From Streptomyces sp. RB17 (GTDB lineage Bacteria > Actinomycetota > Actinomycetes > Streptomycetales > Streptomycetaceae): DNA of 64,000 nt. Below the pieces are notes generated by a model. It worked only from the letters and a program-made list of their open reading frames with translations, had not been told where the DNA came from and made no database searches. The position numbers were made by a program, and so were the translations under genes. The stretch lies in NCBI RefSeq assembly GCF_009604455.1, contig NZ_WEGL01000002.1, positions 1,054,001 to 1,118,000 on the forward strand, read 5' to 3'. Below, piece by piece: positions 1 to 8,225 of the stretch; the stretch's first letter is position 1, and each line of letters opens with the position of its first letter.

Positions 1-161
1 CTCTGCGGTTCACCGAGATCGGCGGCGACCGCCCGCACGCCCGTCGGTACGTCCTCCTCGCCGATGTGCCGGGCGACGGCCGTCACCGTCTCCCCGGCCT
101 GGATCAACGTCGCGACCAGGGCCCGTCCGACGTTCCCGGTGGCGCCCGTGACTACGATCAT
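1..161 (-). CDS. NmrA/SDR-like NAD(P)-binding protein, 5' part only
   Basis: The first 53 codons of a gene that leaves the window on the left. The ATG at 161 follows an AGGAG ribosome site (169-173 on the minus strand). The protein opens with MIVVTGATGNVGRALV, which carries the glycine-rich TGATGxxG loop of NmrA-type atypical short-chain dehydrogenases (NAD(P)H-binding proteins acting on quinones or used as redox sensors). It is divergent from the TetR gene starting at 243, and the palindrome at 180-195 lies 19 bases upstream of its start, so it is the likely target of that regulator. Substrate unknown; the catalytic half is outside the window. Confidence 0.85.
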   Translation of the reverse strand, partial: MIVVTGATGNVGRALVATLIQAGETVTAVARHIGEEDVPTGVRAVAADLGEPQ

Positions 162-179
162 GGCAGCTCTCCTAGTGAG

Positions 180-195
180 TTAGTTGACTAACTAA
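180..195. promoter_or_regulatory. Palindromic TetR-type operator in a divergent promoter
   Basis: TTAGTT-GACT-AACTAA is a perfect inverted repeat with 6-bp arms. It overlaps the TTGACT hexamer at 184-189, which pairs with TAGAGT at 206-211 over 16 bp as a good housekeeping promoter for the TetR gene. A weaker related dyad (TTAGTCA-GG-TGACTGA) lies at 235-250 over the GTG start. Two similar dyads between a TetR gene and a divergent oxidoreductase gene suggest autoregulation plus control of the neighbour. Binding is inferred. Confidence 0.6.
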
Positions 196-242
196 GTCAG
201 AACCCTAGAGTGCCGCGCGGCTCGTTGTCTATCCTTAGTCAG

Positions 243-935
243 GTGACTGACTCAGATTCCGCCGCCGCGGCCCCGTCCGCGCGGCCCGGCCGATCCGGCC
301 GGGGCGGCAAGCGCGAACGCCTGGTGAAGGCGGCTGTCCAGGTCTTCCATGAGCAGGGTGTGGAGAAGACCACCCTCGGCGACATCGCCCGCGCCGCCGA
401 GGTGCCGCTCGGCAACGTCTACTACTACTTCAAGACCAAGGACCAGCTGGTCGAAGCCGCGGTGGACGCCCACTGCGAGCAACTGGACGCGCTCACGGTC
501 CAGCTGGACACACTCCCGGATCCGGCCGCCCGGCTGACGGCCCTCGTCGCCGGCTGGGTCGACCAGCGTGAGACCGCGGCCCGCTTCGGCTGTCCCTTCG
601 GCACCCTCGCCACCGAGCTCGACAAGCGTGACGACGGTCTGGACCGGGCCGCCGCGCAGGTCATGCGGGCCCTGCTCGACTGGGTGGAGTCCCAGTTCGC
701 CCAGCTCGGCCGTGCCGACGCCGCCGCCCTCGCCGTCGACCTCGTCGCGGCCTACCAGGGCATCTCCGTCCTCACCAACACCTTGCGCGACCCCGGCCTG
801 ATGGCCGCCCAGGGTGAACGCCTCCGGTCGTGGATCGCCGGCATCGCGCAGCGCCAGGCAAGCGGCAGAGCAGCGCACGCCGTCGGGGAGGCCTTTGTCG
901 AGGAGGAGGACGTACGGCTGACGCGGCCGCGCTGA
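243..935 (+). CDS. TetR/AcrR family transcriptional regulator
   Basis: A 230-residue TetR repressor. The N-terminal helix-turn-helix lies around residues 22-68, with the hallmark segment GNVYYYFKTKDQLVEAA; the rest is an alpha-helical ligand-binding domain. An upstream GTG at 210 is in frame, but the promoter TTGACT(184-189)-N16-TAGAGT(206-211) would start transcription near 218, so GTG 243 is preferred. No good ribosome site precedes either start. Divergent from the NAD(P)-binding protein at 161, with two related dyads between them. The probable role is repression of that oxidoreductase in response to an unknown small molecule; this follows from arrangement, not from any ligand signature. 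Confidence 0.85.
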   Translation: MTDSDSAAAAPSARPGRSGRGGKRERLVKAAVQVFHEQGVEKTTLGDIARAAEVPLGNVYYYFKTKDQLVEAAVDAHCEQLDALTVQLDTLPDPAARLTALVAGWVDQRETAARFGCPFGTLATELDKRDDGLDRAAAQVMRALLDWVESQFAQLGRADAAALAVDLVAAYQGISVLTNTLRDPGLMAAQGERLRSWIAGIAQRQASGRAAHAVGEAFVEEEDVRLTRPR

Positions 936-937
936 CC

Positions 938-962
938 GCGCCGCCCCTCTTCTCCTCGGCGC
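938..962. terminator. Hairpin between convergent genes
   Basis: GCGCCG (938-943) and CGGCGC (957-962) form a 6-bp GC stem around a 13-nt pyrimidine-rich loop. It lies just after the TetR stop at 935 and just before the end of the convergent DMT gene at 976, so it could terminate both. No U-tract, as is usual in this group. Confidence 0.45.
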
Positions 963-975
963 GCTCTGCCGCGGT

Positions 976-1857
976 TCAGGTCGCCAGGTGCCCTTCTTCC
1001 GCCGCCACCGGCAGCACGGTGATGTGCTGGACGGCCCGGCTGAGCACCACCACGCCCGTGACGATCAGCAGGGCGCCCACCGCCCCCGGGACCAGCCACC
1101 AGCCGGTGCGGATCCGTTCCTCGAACAGGGTCATGGCGAGCGTCAGGCTCACCACCGCGTCGCCGATCGTCAGCGCCGGCTGCGCCGCCACCAGCGGACC
1201 GGCCTGGAGCGCGTTCTCCAGCAGGATCACGGACCCGGCGCCGGCCAGTGCGAAGCCGTACGTCTGCCAGGACCGCAGGAACGCCGCGAAACCGTGGTCG
1301 GCGAAGGTGCCGCTGGCCGACTTCAGCAGGGCGGCGGTCAGCGCGTTGCCCGTGGCCGAGGCCGCGGCCAGCAGCGCGGCGCGCCGGGCCGGCGAGCTGT
1401 CCCGGCCGGACAGCAGCACCGCCGCTGCCATTCCGCCGAGGCAGAGGCACAGCGCCGGGATCCAGCGGCTGAGTGGTGCATGGTCGATGGCGCCGTGCGG
1501 CGCGGCGGCGACCAGCAGGACGGCGAGGCCTGCGACACAGCCGCCGACGCCCCACCAGCCCCAGGGGGGCAGCCGCCGGTGCATCAGTGGGGCGGCGACG
1601 AGCAGCGCGAAGGGAAGTTCCAGGATGAAGAGCGGCTGGACCAGCGCGAGCGGGCCGTTGACGAGGGCCAGGCTCTGGAACAGCGCGGCGCCGACCACAC
1701 CGCACATGCCGATCACCCAGAAGGGGCGGCGCACCAGCTCCGCGAGCAGCCGCAGACCGCCGCGGTTGCTCGCCGACGCGGCCTTGCGCTGGAAGGCGGT
1801 GCCCACGGCGTTGCTCGCCGCGCCCGCGACGGCGAACGCCGCGGCCAGTTCGATCAC
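976..1857 (-). CDS. DMT/EamA family membrane transporter
   Basis: A 293-residue very hydrophobic protein with about nine or ten membrane spans in two homologous halves, typical of the drug/metabolite transporter superfamily. It begins MIELAAAFAVAGAASNAVGT and has the second-helix pattern GMCGVVGAALFQSLALVNGP found in NIPA-like actinobacterial members. The GTG start at 1857 follows CAGGAG at 8-9 bases. It stands alone, convergent with the TetR gene and downstream of the chitinase, from which a strong terminator separates it. Substrate cannot be deduced. Confidence 0.8.
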   Translation of the reverse strand: MIELAAAFAVAGAASNAVGTAFQRKAASASNRGGLRLLAELVRRPFWVIGMCGVVGAALFQSLALVNGPLALVQPLFILELPFALLVAAPLMHRRLPPWGWWGVGGCVAGLAVLLVAAAPHGAIDHAPLSRWIPALCLCLGGMAAAVLLSGRDSSPARRAALLAAASATGNALTAALLKSASGTFADHGFAAFLRSWQTYGFALAGAGSVILLENALQAGPLVAAQPALTIGDAVVSLTLAMTLFEERIRTGWWLVPGAVGALLIVTGVVVLSRAVQHITVLPVAAEEGHLAT

Positions 1858-1976
1858 GACCGTCTCCTGCCTGCGGGAGGCCTCCCGGAGGAGCTTCGGG
1901 TCTCTTCAGCCTACGGAAGGGGACGTCCGGACGCCGTTCGGTGACCCCCCGCCCCGGCGCACCGGTCGCCTGAGAG

Positions 1977-2010
1977 CCGGCCCCGCCCGGTGATCACCGG
2001 GCGGGGCCGG
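1977..2010. terminator. 34-bp perfect palindrome, terminator of the chitinase gene
   Basis: The two 17-base arms (left arm CCGGCCCCGCCCGGTGA) are exact reverse complements with no spacer. It starts 14 bp past the chitinase stop codon (2024-2026, minus strand). The position and very stable GC hairpin fit an intrinsic terminator without a U-tract. Confidence 0.75.
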
Positions 2011-2023
2011 TCGGAGCGTTGGA

Positions 2024-3772
2024 TCAGCTCAGGGTGAGGTCGTCGGCGTAGACCGCGCCCTGGCCGTACCAGCCGTGCACGTACACCGTCACGGTGCCCG
2101 AGGCGCCGGTCGTGAACGGGACCGTGAGTTTCGACCACGACGATGACGAGGCCCAGGTGCTGGCCGTCGCGCCTCCGCTGACGCCGAGGTAGGCGTACGG
2201 GCCCTGCACCCAGCCGCTCAGGGTGTAGGAGGTGTTGGGCTTCAGGGTCAGGGTCTGGGCGCACTGGCCGGTCTGCGCGGAGGTGGGCGCGGTCTTCAGC
2301 GCGTGGGATCCGCCGTGCGCGGGGGAGGAGACCACCGCGGCCCCGCTGTCACAGGTCCACGGCGCGAGCGAGCCGGTCTCGAAGTCGCCGTTGCCGAGGG
2401 CGGCCGTACCTCCGGACCCGTTGACCGTCAGGGTGAGCGTGGAGCCGTGCCGGGTCGAGCCCGCGGTGCCGGTGATCGTCAGGGGGTAGGTGCCGGGTGC
2501 CGTGCCGGAACCGGTCTTCACGGTGAGCGTGGAGCTGCCGCCCGCGGTGACCGAGGACGGGCTGAGGGAGGCGGTCACTCCGCTCGGCGCACCGCTCACC
2601 GTCAGACCGACCGTCTGTGCGCTGCCGGAGGTCACCGAGGTCTTCACCGTCGCGGTCGCGGTGCCGCCGGGGTCGACCGAGGCGATGGCGGGGGAGAGGG
2701 ACACGGAGAAGTCGTTGGCCGGCGGGGTCGTCGTACCGCCGGTGAACGGCGCGAAGGTGTGCGTGAAGTACCAGGTGTCCTGGGCGATCCCCGAGCAGGT
2801 GTCGGATGCGCTGCCGCCGGGGCAGCCGCCGTTGTCGCGCTGGAGGGCCCAGAAGGAGAGGGTGTTGATGCCCTTGGCGGCCGCCCAGTCGTACACCGTG
2901 GTGGCGTCGGCGGTGGTGAAGGTCTCCGCCGGACCGTAGTCGTCCACGCCGGGCATCTCGATGACGCCGACCATGTTCCACAGTTGACTGTCCGACAGAT
3001 TCGGGTAGAGCCCCGCCAGTTGGCCGTGCAGTCCGCTCGCGGCCGTCTCGGTGTCGGTGGCCATGTGGTGGGTGGCGCCGTCGTAGTAGTCGAACGTCAT
3101 GATGTTGACGACATCGACCTTGGCCCCGGCGCTCTTCGCGCTGCGCAGTACGGCGAGGCCGCTGTCGGCGAGGCCGGTCGTCGTGGTCGGCAGGGTGTAG
3201 GAGAACTGCACCGAGCGGCCGTTCGCGGCGGCCCAGTCCTCGACCTTCTTGATGGCCTGGTTGCGGCGGTCGATGCCCGCGGTGTTGGTGAGGGAGTTGT
3301 CCTCGACGTCCATGTCGAGCCGGGAGACGTCGTAGGTGGTGATGATCTTCTCGTAGGCGGCGGCGATGGAGTCCACGTTCGTACAGCTGTCGGCGATCTC
3401 GGTGCCGCCGTTGTCCGCCGCGTAGCCGCCGAGGGAGGGGATCACGTCGCCGCCGCGCGAGCGGATGGTGCTGAAGTCGGCGCCGAAGACCGAGGAGTTG
3501 ACGGGTGTGCTGGTGTCGCCGTTCCAGTACGGGGTGCAGGAGCCCTTCTTGTCGGTCTGCAGGAAGGCCATGGTCAGGTACTTGGCTCCGGAGGCCTGGG
3601 AGAGCGCGGCGGGGCTGTCGCCGTTGTAGGCCTCGAAGTAGGGCGCGAAGACATGCGCGGGCAGCGGGGTCGCCGCCTGCGCGGCGCCCCCTGCCCCGAG
3701 GGTGAGTCCCGCGGAGGCGGCCAGGGTGGCCAGGCCCGCGAGCAGGGCGCGTACGGGTCTCGGACGTGGCAT
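2024..3772 (-). CDS. Secreted GH18 chitinase with Ig-like and carbohydrate-binding modules
   Basis: 582 residues. An RPRP-containing n-region, hydrophobic core and AQAA cleavage site (about residue 33) form a signal peptide. Residues ~36-345 are a glycoside hydrolase 18 barrel: SLGGY at 113-117 and the catalytic strand LDMDVED with D153, D155 and acid/base E157. The first Asp of the usual DxxDxDxE signature is Ser150. Residues ~352-452 resemble a bacterial Ig-like linker domain, and ~455-582 a CBM4/9-type beta-sandwich (starting LGNGDFETGSLAPW). The ATG at 3772 follows CGGGAG. It should hydrolyse extracellular chitin or chitosan. Two dre-like boxes upstream suggest control by DasR (N-acetylglucosamine sensing). 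Confidence 0.92.
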   Translation of the reverse strand: MPRPRPVRALLAGLATLAASAGLTLGAGGAAQAATPLPAHVFAPYFEAYNGDSPAALSQASGAKYLTMAFLQTDKKGSCTPYWNGDTSTPVNSSVFGADFSTIRSRGGDVIPSLGGYAADNGGTEIADSCTNVDSIAAAYEKIITTYDVSRLDMDVEDNSLTNTAGIDRRNQAIKKVEDWAAANGRSVQFSYTLPTTTTGLADSGLAVLRSAKSAGAKVDVVNIMTFDYYDGATHHMATDTETAASGLHGQLAGLYPNLSDSQLWNMVGVIEMPGVDDYGPAETFTTADATTVYDWAAAKGINTLSFWALQRDNGGCPGGSASDTCSGIAQDTWYFTHTFAPFTGGTTTPPANDFSVSLSPAIASVDPGGTATATVKTSVTSGSAQTVGLTVSGAPSGVTASLSPSSVTAGGSSTLTVKTGSGTAPGTYPLTITGTAGSTRHGSTLTLTVNGSGGTAALGNGDFETGSLAPWTCDSGAAVVSSPAHGGSHALKTAPTSAQTGQCAQTLTLKPNTSYTLSGWVQGPYAYLGVSGGATASTWASSSSWSKLTVPFTTGASGTVTVYVHGWYGQGAVYADDLTLS

Positions 3773-3855
3773 GACTACTCCCGGATGACGAACGACAGGC
3801 CGGCGAGCGGGGGTCGGGCGGGGGTCGCGCGCGGTGTGCGGCCCGACGGGCCTAA

Positions 3856-3883
3856 TGGTCTAGTCCATGATTGGTCTGGACCA
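3856..3883. promoter_or_regulatory. Tandem dre boxes (DasR-type operators) upstream of the chitinase
   Basis: TGGTCTAGTCCA (3856-3867) and TGGTCTGGACCA (3872-3883) are near-palindromic 12-mers repeated with a 16-bp period. They match the TGGTCTAGACCA core described for DasR-responsive elements and the 12-bp direct repeats of Streptomyces chitinase promoters. They lie 84-111 bp upstream of the chitinase ATG. The rest of 3884-4155 shows no convincing gene. Confidence 0.8.
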
Positions 3884-4155
3884 TCTGTCGGTCAAGGTGC
3901 GGGAGCGGGCTTTTACCGGTTCATGGGAGTCAATCGGCCCCACCAGTCGGCGAGTTGAGTATGTGTCGACCGGCGTCGGCTTCAGTCGTGCCGGATCCTG
4001 GCAACCCCGCGCGCGACAGGGCCAGGCGGCACGGCGGCCATGGGGAACGGCGTGAGACTCACCCACGCCGCCCCCTCGCAGGTGTCCACGACGAGCCCGC
4101 CCGGGAGCAGGCGCCGCACCCGCTCCGCGGGGCGGCCCCCGTGAGCTCGGTCGGT

Positions 4156-4437
4156 TCAGGTGGCGCGGGTGCCACCTCCCCGGCGGATGCGGCCCAGCAG
4201 ATCCCGGTGAAAGGCGGCGAGTTGCCCGGTGGGCACGGGTGCGGGGCTGCCGGCGAGGGTGTACCAGGTGTCGCTGCCGGACTGCTGCACGGCGACGCGC
4301 ACGCTGTGGCCGTCGGACAGCAGGATGGTGGCCACGGTCAGGTCGCCGGTGAGGGCGCCGACCTCCACGGTCATCGCCCCGCCGGGGCCGGCGGTGACCC
4401 GGTCGACATAACTGTTGATGCTCGGTGGGGTGTGCAT
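4156..4437 (-). CDS. Small conserved-looking hypothetical protein
   Basis: The frame is open further upstream, but coding character (regular hydrophobic spacing, no Arg/Gly-rich run) begins at the ATG at 4437. That gives 93 residues starting MHTPPSINSYVDRVTAG and ending in a basic tail. The segment TVEVGALTGDLTVATILLSDG followed by SVRVAVQQSGSDTWYTL suggests a small all-beta fold. No signal peptide or membrane span. The ribosome site is weak. It is the last gene on the minus strand after the isomerase-like protein and the ABC transporter operon. Function unknown; the start is uncertain. Confidence 0.55.
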   Translation of the reverse strand: MHTPPSINSYVDRVTAGPGGAMTVEVGALTGDLTVATILLSDGHSVRVAVQQSGSDTWYTLAGSPAPVPTGQLAAFHRDLLGRIRRGGGTRAT

Positions 4438-4555
4438 GAGGCGGAGGCTTCCATCAACCCGGGCGGCGAACCCCGCACCGCGCAGGTGTCGCCCCCGAGT
4501 GTCCCCGTGTTGGGTGTGTGATCGGCGCCCGCCGCCGCGGGGGCCGTACCCTCCT

Positions 4556-5236
4556 TCAGCCGAACAGCGGGAACCGGTCGGCCGCAGCGCCCAGCCGGGC
4601 ACGCTCGGCCTCGGTGAGCGAGGCCCGGCCGGTGCCCACGCGCGCGTAGTGCTCGTCGCTCCACTCCGGGAGCGCGGGCCGGCCGAGCAGACCGTCCAGG
4701 GTGGCGCGCACCGCGGCGAGCCCCTCGGGCGCCGGTCCGGGTGCGTGCGGGAGCTGGACGGTCAGGTCCAGATGGTGGACGGTCGCCTCCACCGCGAGGG
4801 TGGTGGCCAGATCCCCGGCCGTCAGGACATGTCCCTGTGTGCCGACGTGCTGCGTGGGATCGGCCGCCTCCGCCGCGCGTAGGGCCGCCGCCAGCGTCTC
4901 CAGATACAGGCCCTGGAGCTGGCGGAAGTCGAGGAACATGCTCGCGTTCACCCGCACCCAGCGCCGTCCGTTCGCCGCGCCCACGGTGTCCGGCCGCCAG
5001 TCCTGCCAGTACGTCACCGCGTCCCGGTCTGCCGGCTCCCGCGCCGGCGTGTGCAGGGCCACCAGAGCGCGCTGGGCATCCGTCACGCAGTGGAAGACGA
5101 GGTCGCGGACCGCCCAGCCGGTGCAGCCGGTCGGCAGCCACGACTCCTCGTCATCCAGGCCCGCGACAACCGCCGAGGCCGCCTCGTACGCCGCACGCAG
5201 CGCCCGCGCCGGGGCGACAGGATCCCCAGAACTCAT
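4556..5236 (-). CDS. DinB/maleylpyruvate-isomerase-N-terminal-like protein
   Basis: 226 residues with the four-helix DinB_2 arrangement of actinobacterial mycothiol-dependent maleylpyruvate isomerases: an N-terminal helix ending LPTGCTGWAVRDLVFH (first metal-type His in WAVRDLVFHC) and a later HHLDL motif (ATVHHLDLTVQL). Family members use mycothiol with a divalent metal; the specific reaction here is unknown. It follows the polyamine-type permease gene on the same strand after 31 bp, so it may be the tail of that operon, though nothing in the sequence links the functions. Confidence 0.75.
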   Translation of the reverse strand: MSSGDPVAPARALRAAYEAASAVVAGLDDEESWLPTGCTGWAVRDLVFHCVTDAQRALVALHTPAREPADRDAVTYWQDWRPDTVGAANGRRWVRVNASMFLDFRQLQGLYLETLAAALRAAEAADPTQHVGTQGHVLTAGDLATTLAVEATVHHLDLTVQLPHAPGPAPEGLAAVRATLDGLLGRPALPEWSDEHYARVGTGRASLTEAERARLGAAADRFPLFG

Positions 5237-5267
5237 GCGTCCCCCTGTTCGTCCGACGTACAGGGTG

Positions 5268-6083
5268 TCACACCCGGCTGGACGTCGCCGTGTCCGCGGA
5301 CAGCCGCTGGGCGACGTAGATCGGGATCACCGACAGCAGGACGAGTACGGCGGCCACGACGTTCACCACCGGTGCCTGCTGCGGCCGGGTCATGTTGTCG
5401 AAGATCCAGATCGGCAGGGTCTCGATCCCGGGTCCCGCGGTGAACGTGGTGACCACGATCTCGTCGAAGGACAGCGCGAAGGCGAGCAGTCCGCCGGCCA
5501 GCAGCGCGGAACGGACCAGCGGGAAGGTGACGTCCGCGAAGGCACGGAAGGTGGTCGCGCCGAGATCCATGGCCGCTTCCTCGTACGAGGCCGCCGTACG
5601 GCGCAACCGGGCCACCACGTTGTTGAAGACGATCACGATGCAGAACGTGGCGTGGCCGACGATCACCGTGAACAGTCCGAGCCCCACGCCGAGCGGTTCC
5701 AGCACCGTGCCGAAGGCCGAGTTGAGGGCGATGCCGGTGACGATGCCGGGCAGCGCGATCGGCAGGACCACGACGAACGACACCGTGTCACGGCCGAAGA
5801 AGCGGTGCCGGGCCACGGCGAACGCGATGAGCGTGCCGAGGACCAGCGCGATCGCGGTCGCCCCCAGCCCCGCCTTCACCGAGACCCACAGCGCCTGCCG
5901 GGCACCGGAGTTGTGCACGGCCACCGACCACCAGCGCCCGGTCAGCCCCGGCGGGGGCCAGCTCGCGCTGCGGTCGGGATTGAGCGAGTTGACGAGGACG
6001 AGCAGCAGCGGGACGTAGATCACCGCGAAACCGAGCCCGGCGCCGGTGCGCAGGGCGATGCGCGCGGTGCGGCTGAGATGCAT
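5268..6083 (-). CDS. ABC transporter permease, PotC type
   Basis: 271 residues with six predicted membrane spans. The cytoplasmic EAA loop (YEEAAMDLGATTFRAFADVTFPL, about residues 166-188) contacts the ATPase. The sequence resembles PotC/YdcV permeases of the spermidine/putrescine family. The ATG at 6083 follows AGGAG. It is the fourth gene of an operon (ATPase, binding protein, permease, permease), 12 bp after the partner permease. With PotB it forms the membrane channel of the importer. Confidence 0.88.
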   Translation of the reverse strand: MHLSRTARIALRTGAGLGFAVIYVPLLLVLVNSLNPDRSASWPPPGLTGRWWSVAVHNSGARQALWVSVKAGLGATAIALVLGTLIAFAVARHRFFGRDTVSFVVVLPIALPGIVTGIALNSAFGTVLEPLGVGLGLFTVIVGHATFCIVIVFNNVVARLRRTAASYEEAAMDLGATTFRAFADVTFPLVRSALLAGGLLAFALSFDEIVVTTFTAGPGIETLPIWIFDNMTRPQQAPVVNVVAAVLVLLSVIPIYVAQRLSADTATSSRV

Positions 6084-6095
6084 GGCGCTCTTCTC

Positions 6096-6989
6096 CTACA
6101 GGCTGTTGAGTGCGCCGGTGCGGCGGATGGCCAGCAGGTACAGGACGATCACGACGACCGGTACGGTGCCGAGCGCGGCGGCCATGGGCAGGTTGAGCTC
6201 GATGTTGGAGTACACGAGATTGCCGATCAACTGCGTCTTGCCGCCGACGATCTGCACGGTGATGTAGTCGCCGAGGCTGAGCGAGAAGGTGAACACCGAA
6301 CCGGCCGCGACCGACGGCAGCACCATCGGCAGCACCACCGAGCGGAAGGTCCGCCCGGCCCGGGCGCCGAGATCGGCCGAGGCGTCCAGCAGGTTCGCCG
6401 GGAGCTGTTCGAGTGCCGTGTGGATCGGCAGGATCATGTACGGCAGCCACAGGTAGGTCAGGGTGAGGACCGTGGCGGGCAGGCCGAAGCCGGGGCCGCT
6501 CAGCCCGAACGGAGCGAGCATCCAGTCGGCGAGGCCGCCCTCGGACAGGATGAGCCGCCAGGCGTACACCTTGACCAGGTAACTCGCCCACAGGGGAGTC
6601 AGGATGGCCACCACGAGCAGCGGACGCCGGCGCGGCTTGGCCACCCGCGCGGTGTAGAAGGCGACCGGAAAGGCGATCACCGCGCACAGCACGGTCACCG
6701 CGAGGGCCACGCCCACACTGCGCAGGATCACCTGCCGGAAGACGGGCGTGGTGAACAGCTCGTGGAAGTTCTCCGTCGACCAGACCTTGACCACCTGCGA
6801 GGTGAAGGAGTCCGTCGTCCAGAACGCCGAGACGAACAGCACCGCCAGCGAGCCGAGGTAGAGGACGGCCAGCCACAGCAGCGGGGCGGTGAGCAGCAGG
6901 GTCAGCCGCAGCCGGGGCCTGCGGTGCAGGCTTCCGGCGAGCCGCCGGACGGTTCCCCGGCCGACGGCGGTCGTCCCATCGGTCGTCAC
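6096..6989 (-). CDS. ABC transporter permease, PotB type
   Basis: 297 residues, six or seven spans, with a long cytoplasmic N-terminus and an EAA-like loop (LLDASADLGARAGRTFRSVVLPM). It is homologous to PotB/YdcU permeases. The GTG start at 6989 lies 3 bases after the stop of the binding-protein gene and has no Shine-Dalgarno of its own, so it is probably translationally coupled. It pairs with the downstream permease. Confidence 0.88.
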   Translation of the reverse strand: MTTDGTTAVGRGTVRRLAGSLHRRPRLRLTLLLTAPLLWLAVLYLGSLAVLFVSAFWTTDSFTSQVVKVWSTENFHELFTTPVFRQVILRSVGVALAVTVLCAVIAFPVAFYTARVAKPRRRPLLVVAILTPLWASYLVKVYAWRLILSEGGLADWMLAPFGLSGPGFGLPATVLTLTYLWLPYMILPIHTALEQLPANLLDASADLGARAGRTFRSVVLPMVLPSVAAGSVFTFSLSLGDYITVQIVGGKTQLIGNLVYSNIELNLPMAAALGTVPVVVIVLYLLAIRRTGALNSL

Positions 6990-6992
6990 GAC

Positions 6993-8189
6993 TCAGCCCT
7001 TGATCTCGGTCCAGGCCTGCACCCACTTGGCGTACGGCACGCAACGGACGTCCTTGCGGCCGTCGAGGCACTGCTCGATGGGCGTGTTCCAGAAGGCGAT
7101 CTTCTTCCAGTAGCTCTCGTCGGCCGCGTGGTAGACCGTGCAGAAGTTCTTGTCGCTGGTCTCGGCGCAGGCCTTGGAGTTGGCCGGCGCCTCGCCGAAG
7201 TACTCGGCGACCTGGGCGTTGACCTTGGGCGAGACGATCCAGTTCAGCCACTTGTAGGCGCAGTTGGGGTGCTTGGCCTTGCTGTACACCATCCAGGTGT
7301 CGGACCAGCCGGTCGAACCCTCCTTCGGCACCAGCGCCTTGACCTTGGCGCCCTCGGAGGCGGCGAGGCTGGCGATGACCTGCCAGGTGGTGCCGACCAC
7401 CGAGTCACCGCTCTTGAAGGCGGAGACCTCCTTGAGGTAGTCGCTCCAGTACTCGCCGACGTTCTTGTTCTGCTGCTTGAGCAGGGCCACGGCCGCGTCG
7501 AACTGCTTCTGGTCGAGGGCGTACGGGTCCTTGATCTTCAACTCGGGTTTGGTGGCCTTGAGATAGAGCGCCGCGTCGGCGATGTAGATCGGCGAGTCGT
7601 ACGCGGTGACGTGCCCCTGGTACCGGGCGGCGTCGTCGAAGACGGCGGACCAGGAGGTGGGCGCGGGCTTGACCTTCTCGGTGTTGTACATCAGCAGGTT
7701 GGCGCCCCGGCCGTGCGGGATGCCGTACATCTGGCCCTTTACCGAGTTCCACGGGCCGTTCTTCAGCCCGGCGAAGATGTCCTTGTAGTTGGGGACCAGG
7801 GCGGTGTTGACGGGCGCCGCGTCGCCGGAGGCGATCAGGCGCAGGGAGGCGTCGCCGGAGGCGGAGACGGCGTCGTACTCGCCGGTCTTCATCAGCTTGA
7901 CCATCTCGTCCGAGCTGGCGGCGACCTTGGAGTGCACCTGGCAGCCCGTCTGCTTCTCGAAGTCGCCGACCCAGTTCACCTTCGGGTCGTTGGAGCCGTC
8001 CTCGACGTAGCCGGCCCAGGCGATCAGATTGACCTGGCCCTCCGTCTTGCCGAGCTTCGTCGGGGCCTTGAGGTCGGGCGGGTTGAGCCCGGTGGCGGAC
8101 GAGGCGCCGGAGCCGGAGGAGTCACAGGCGGCGGCGAGCAGCAGCGCGGCGGCGCAGGCCGCGACGCGCAGGGTACGGGTGGGACGCAC
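6993..8189 (-). CDS. Polyamine-type extracellular solute-binding lipoprotein, PotD type
   Basis: 398 residues. The N-terminus has a hydrophobic core and lipobox-like AAAC (Cys about residue 22), so it is probably a membrane-anchored lipoprotein. The body matches PotD/PotF-type periplasmic binding proteins: the segment VNLIAWAGYVEDGSNDPKV at the start of lobe 1, then WSDTWMVYSKAKHPN and WLNWIVSPKVNAQVAEYFG near the C-terminus. The GTG at 8189 follows TGGAG. It is second in the operon behind the ATPase. The ligand class (putrescine, spermidine or a related cation) is inferred from family, not from binding residues. Confidence 0.87.
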   Translation of the reverse strand: MRPTRTLRVAACAAALLLAAACDSSGSGASSATGLNPPDLKAPTKLGKTEGQVNLIAWAGYVEDGSNDPKVNWVGDFEKQTGCQVHSKVAASSDEMVKLMKTGEYDAVSASGDASLRLIASGDAAPVNTALVPNYKDIFAGLKNGPWNSVKGQMYGIPHGRGANLLMYNTEKVKPAPTSWSAVFDDAARYQGHVTAYDSPIYIADAALYLKATKPELKIKDPYALDQKQFDAAVALLKQQNKNVGEYWSDYLKEVSAFKSGDSVVGTTWQVIASLAASEGAKVKALVPKEGSTGWSDTWMVYSKAKHPNCAYKWLNWIVSPKVNAQVAEYFGEAPANSKACAETSDKNFCTVYHAADESYWKKIAFWNTPIEQCLDGRKDVRCVPYAKWVQAWTEIKG

Positions 8190-8225
8190 GGCGTTCTCCA
8201 GGGGACGTAGAGGCGGGGGGAGAGG

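Noticed and set aside
4701..8210. A 1169-codon open frame on the plus strand across the polyamine-type operon
   Set aside because: It is antisense to four clearly homologous genes; its Arg/Gly/His-rich translation is the mirror of high-GC third positions.
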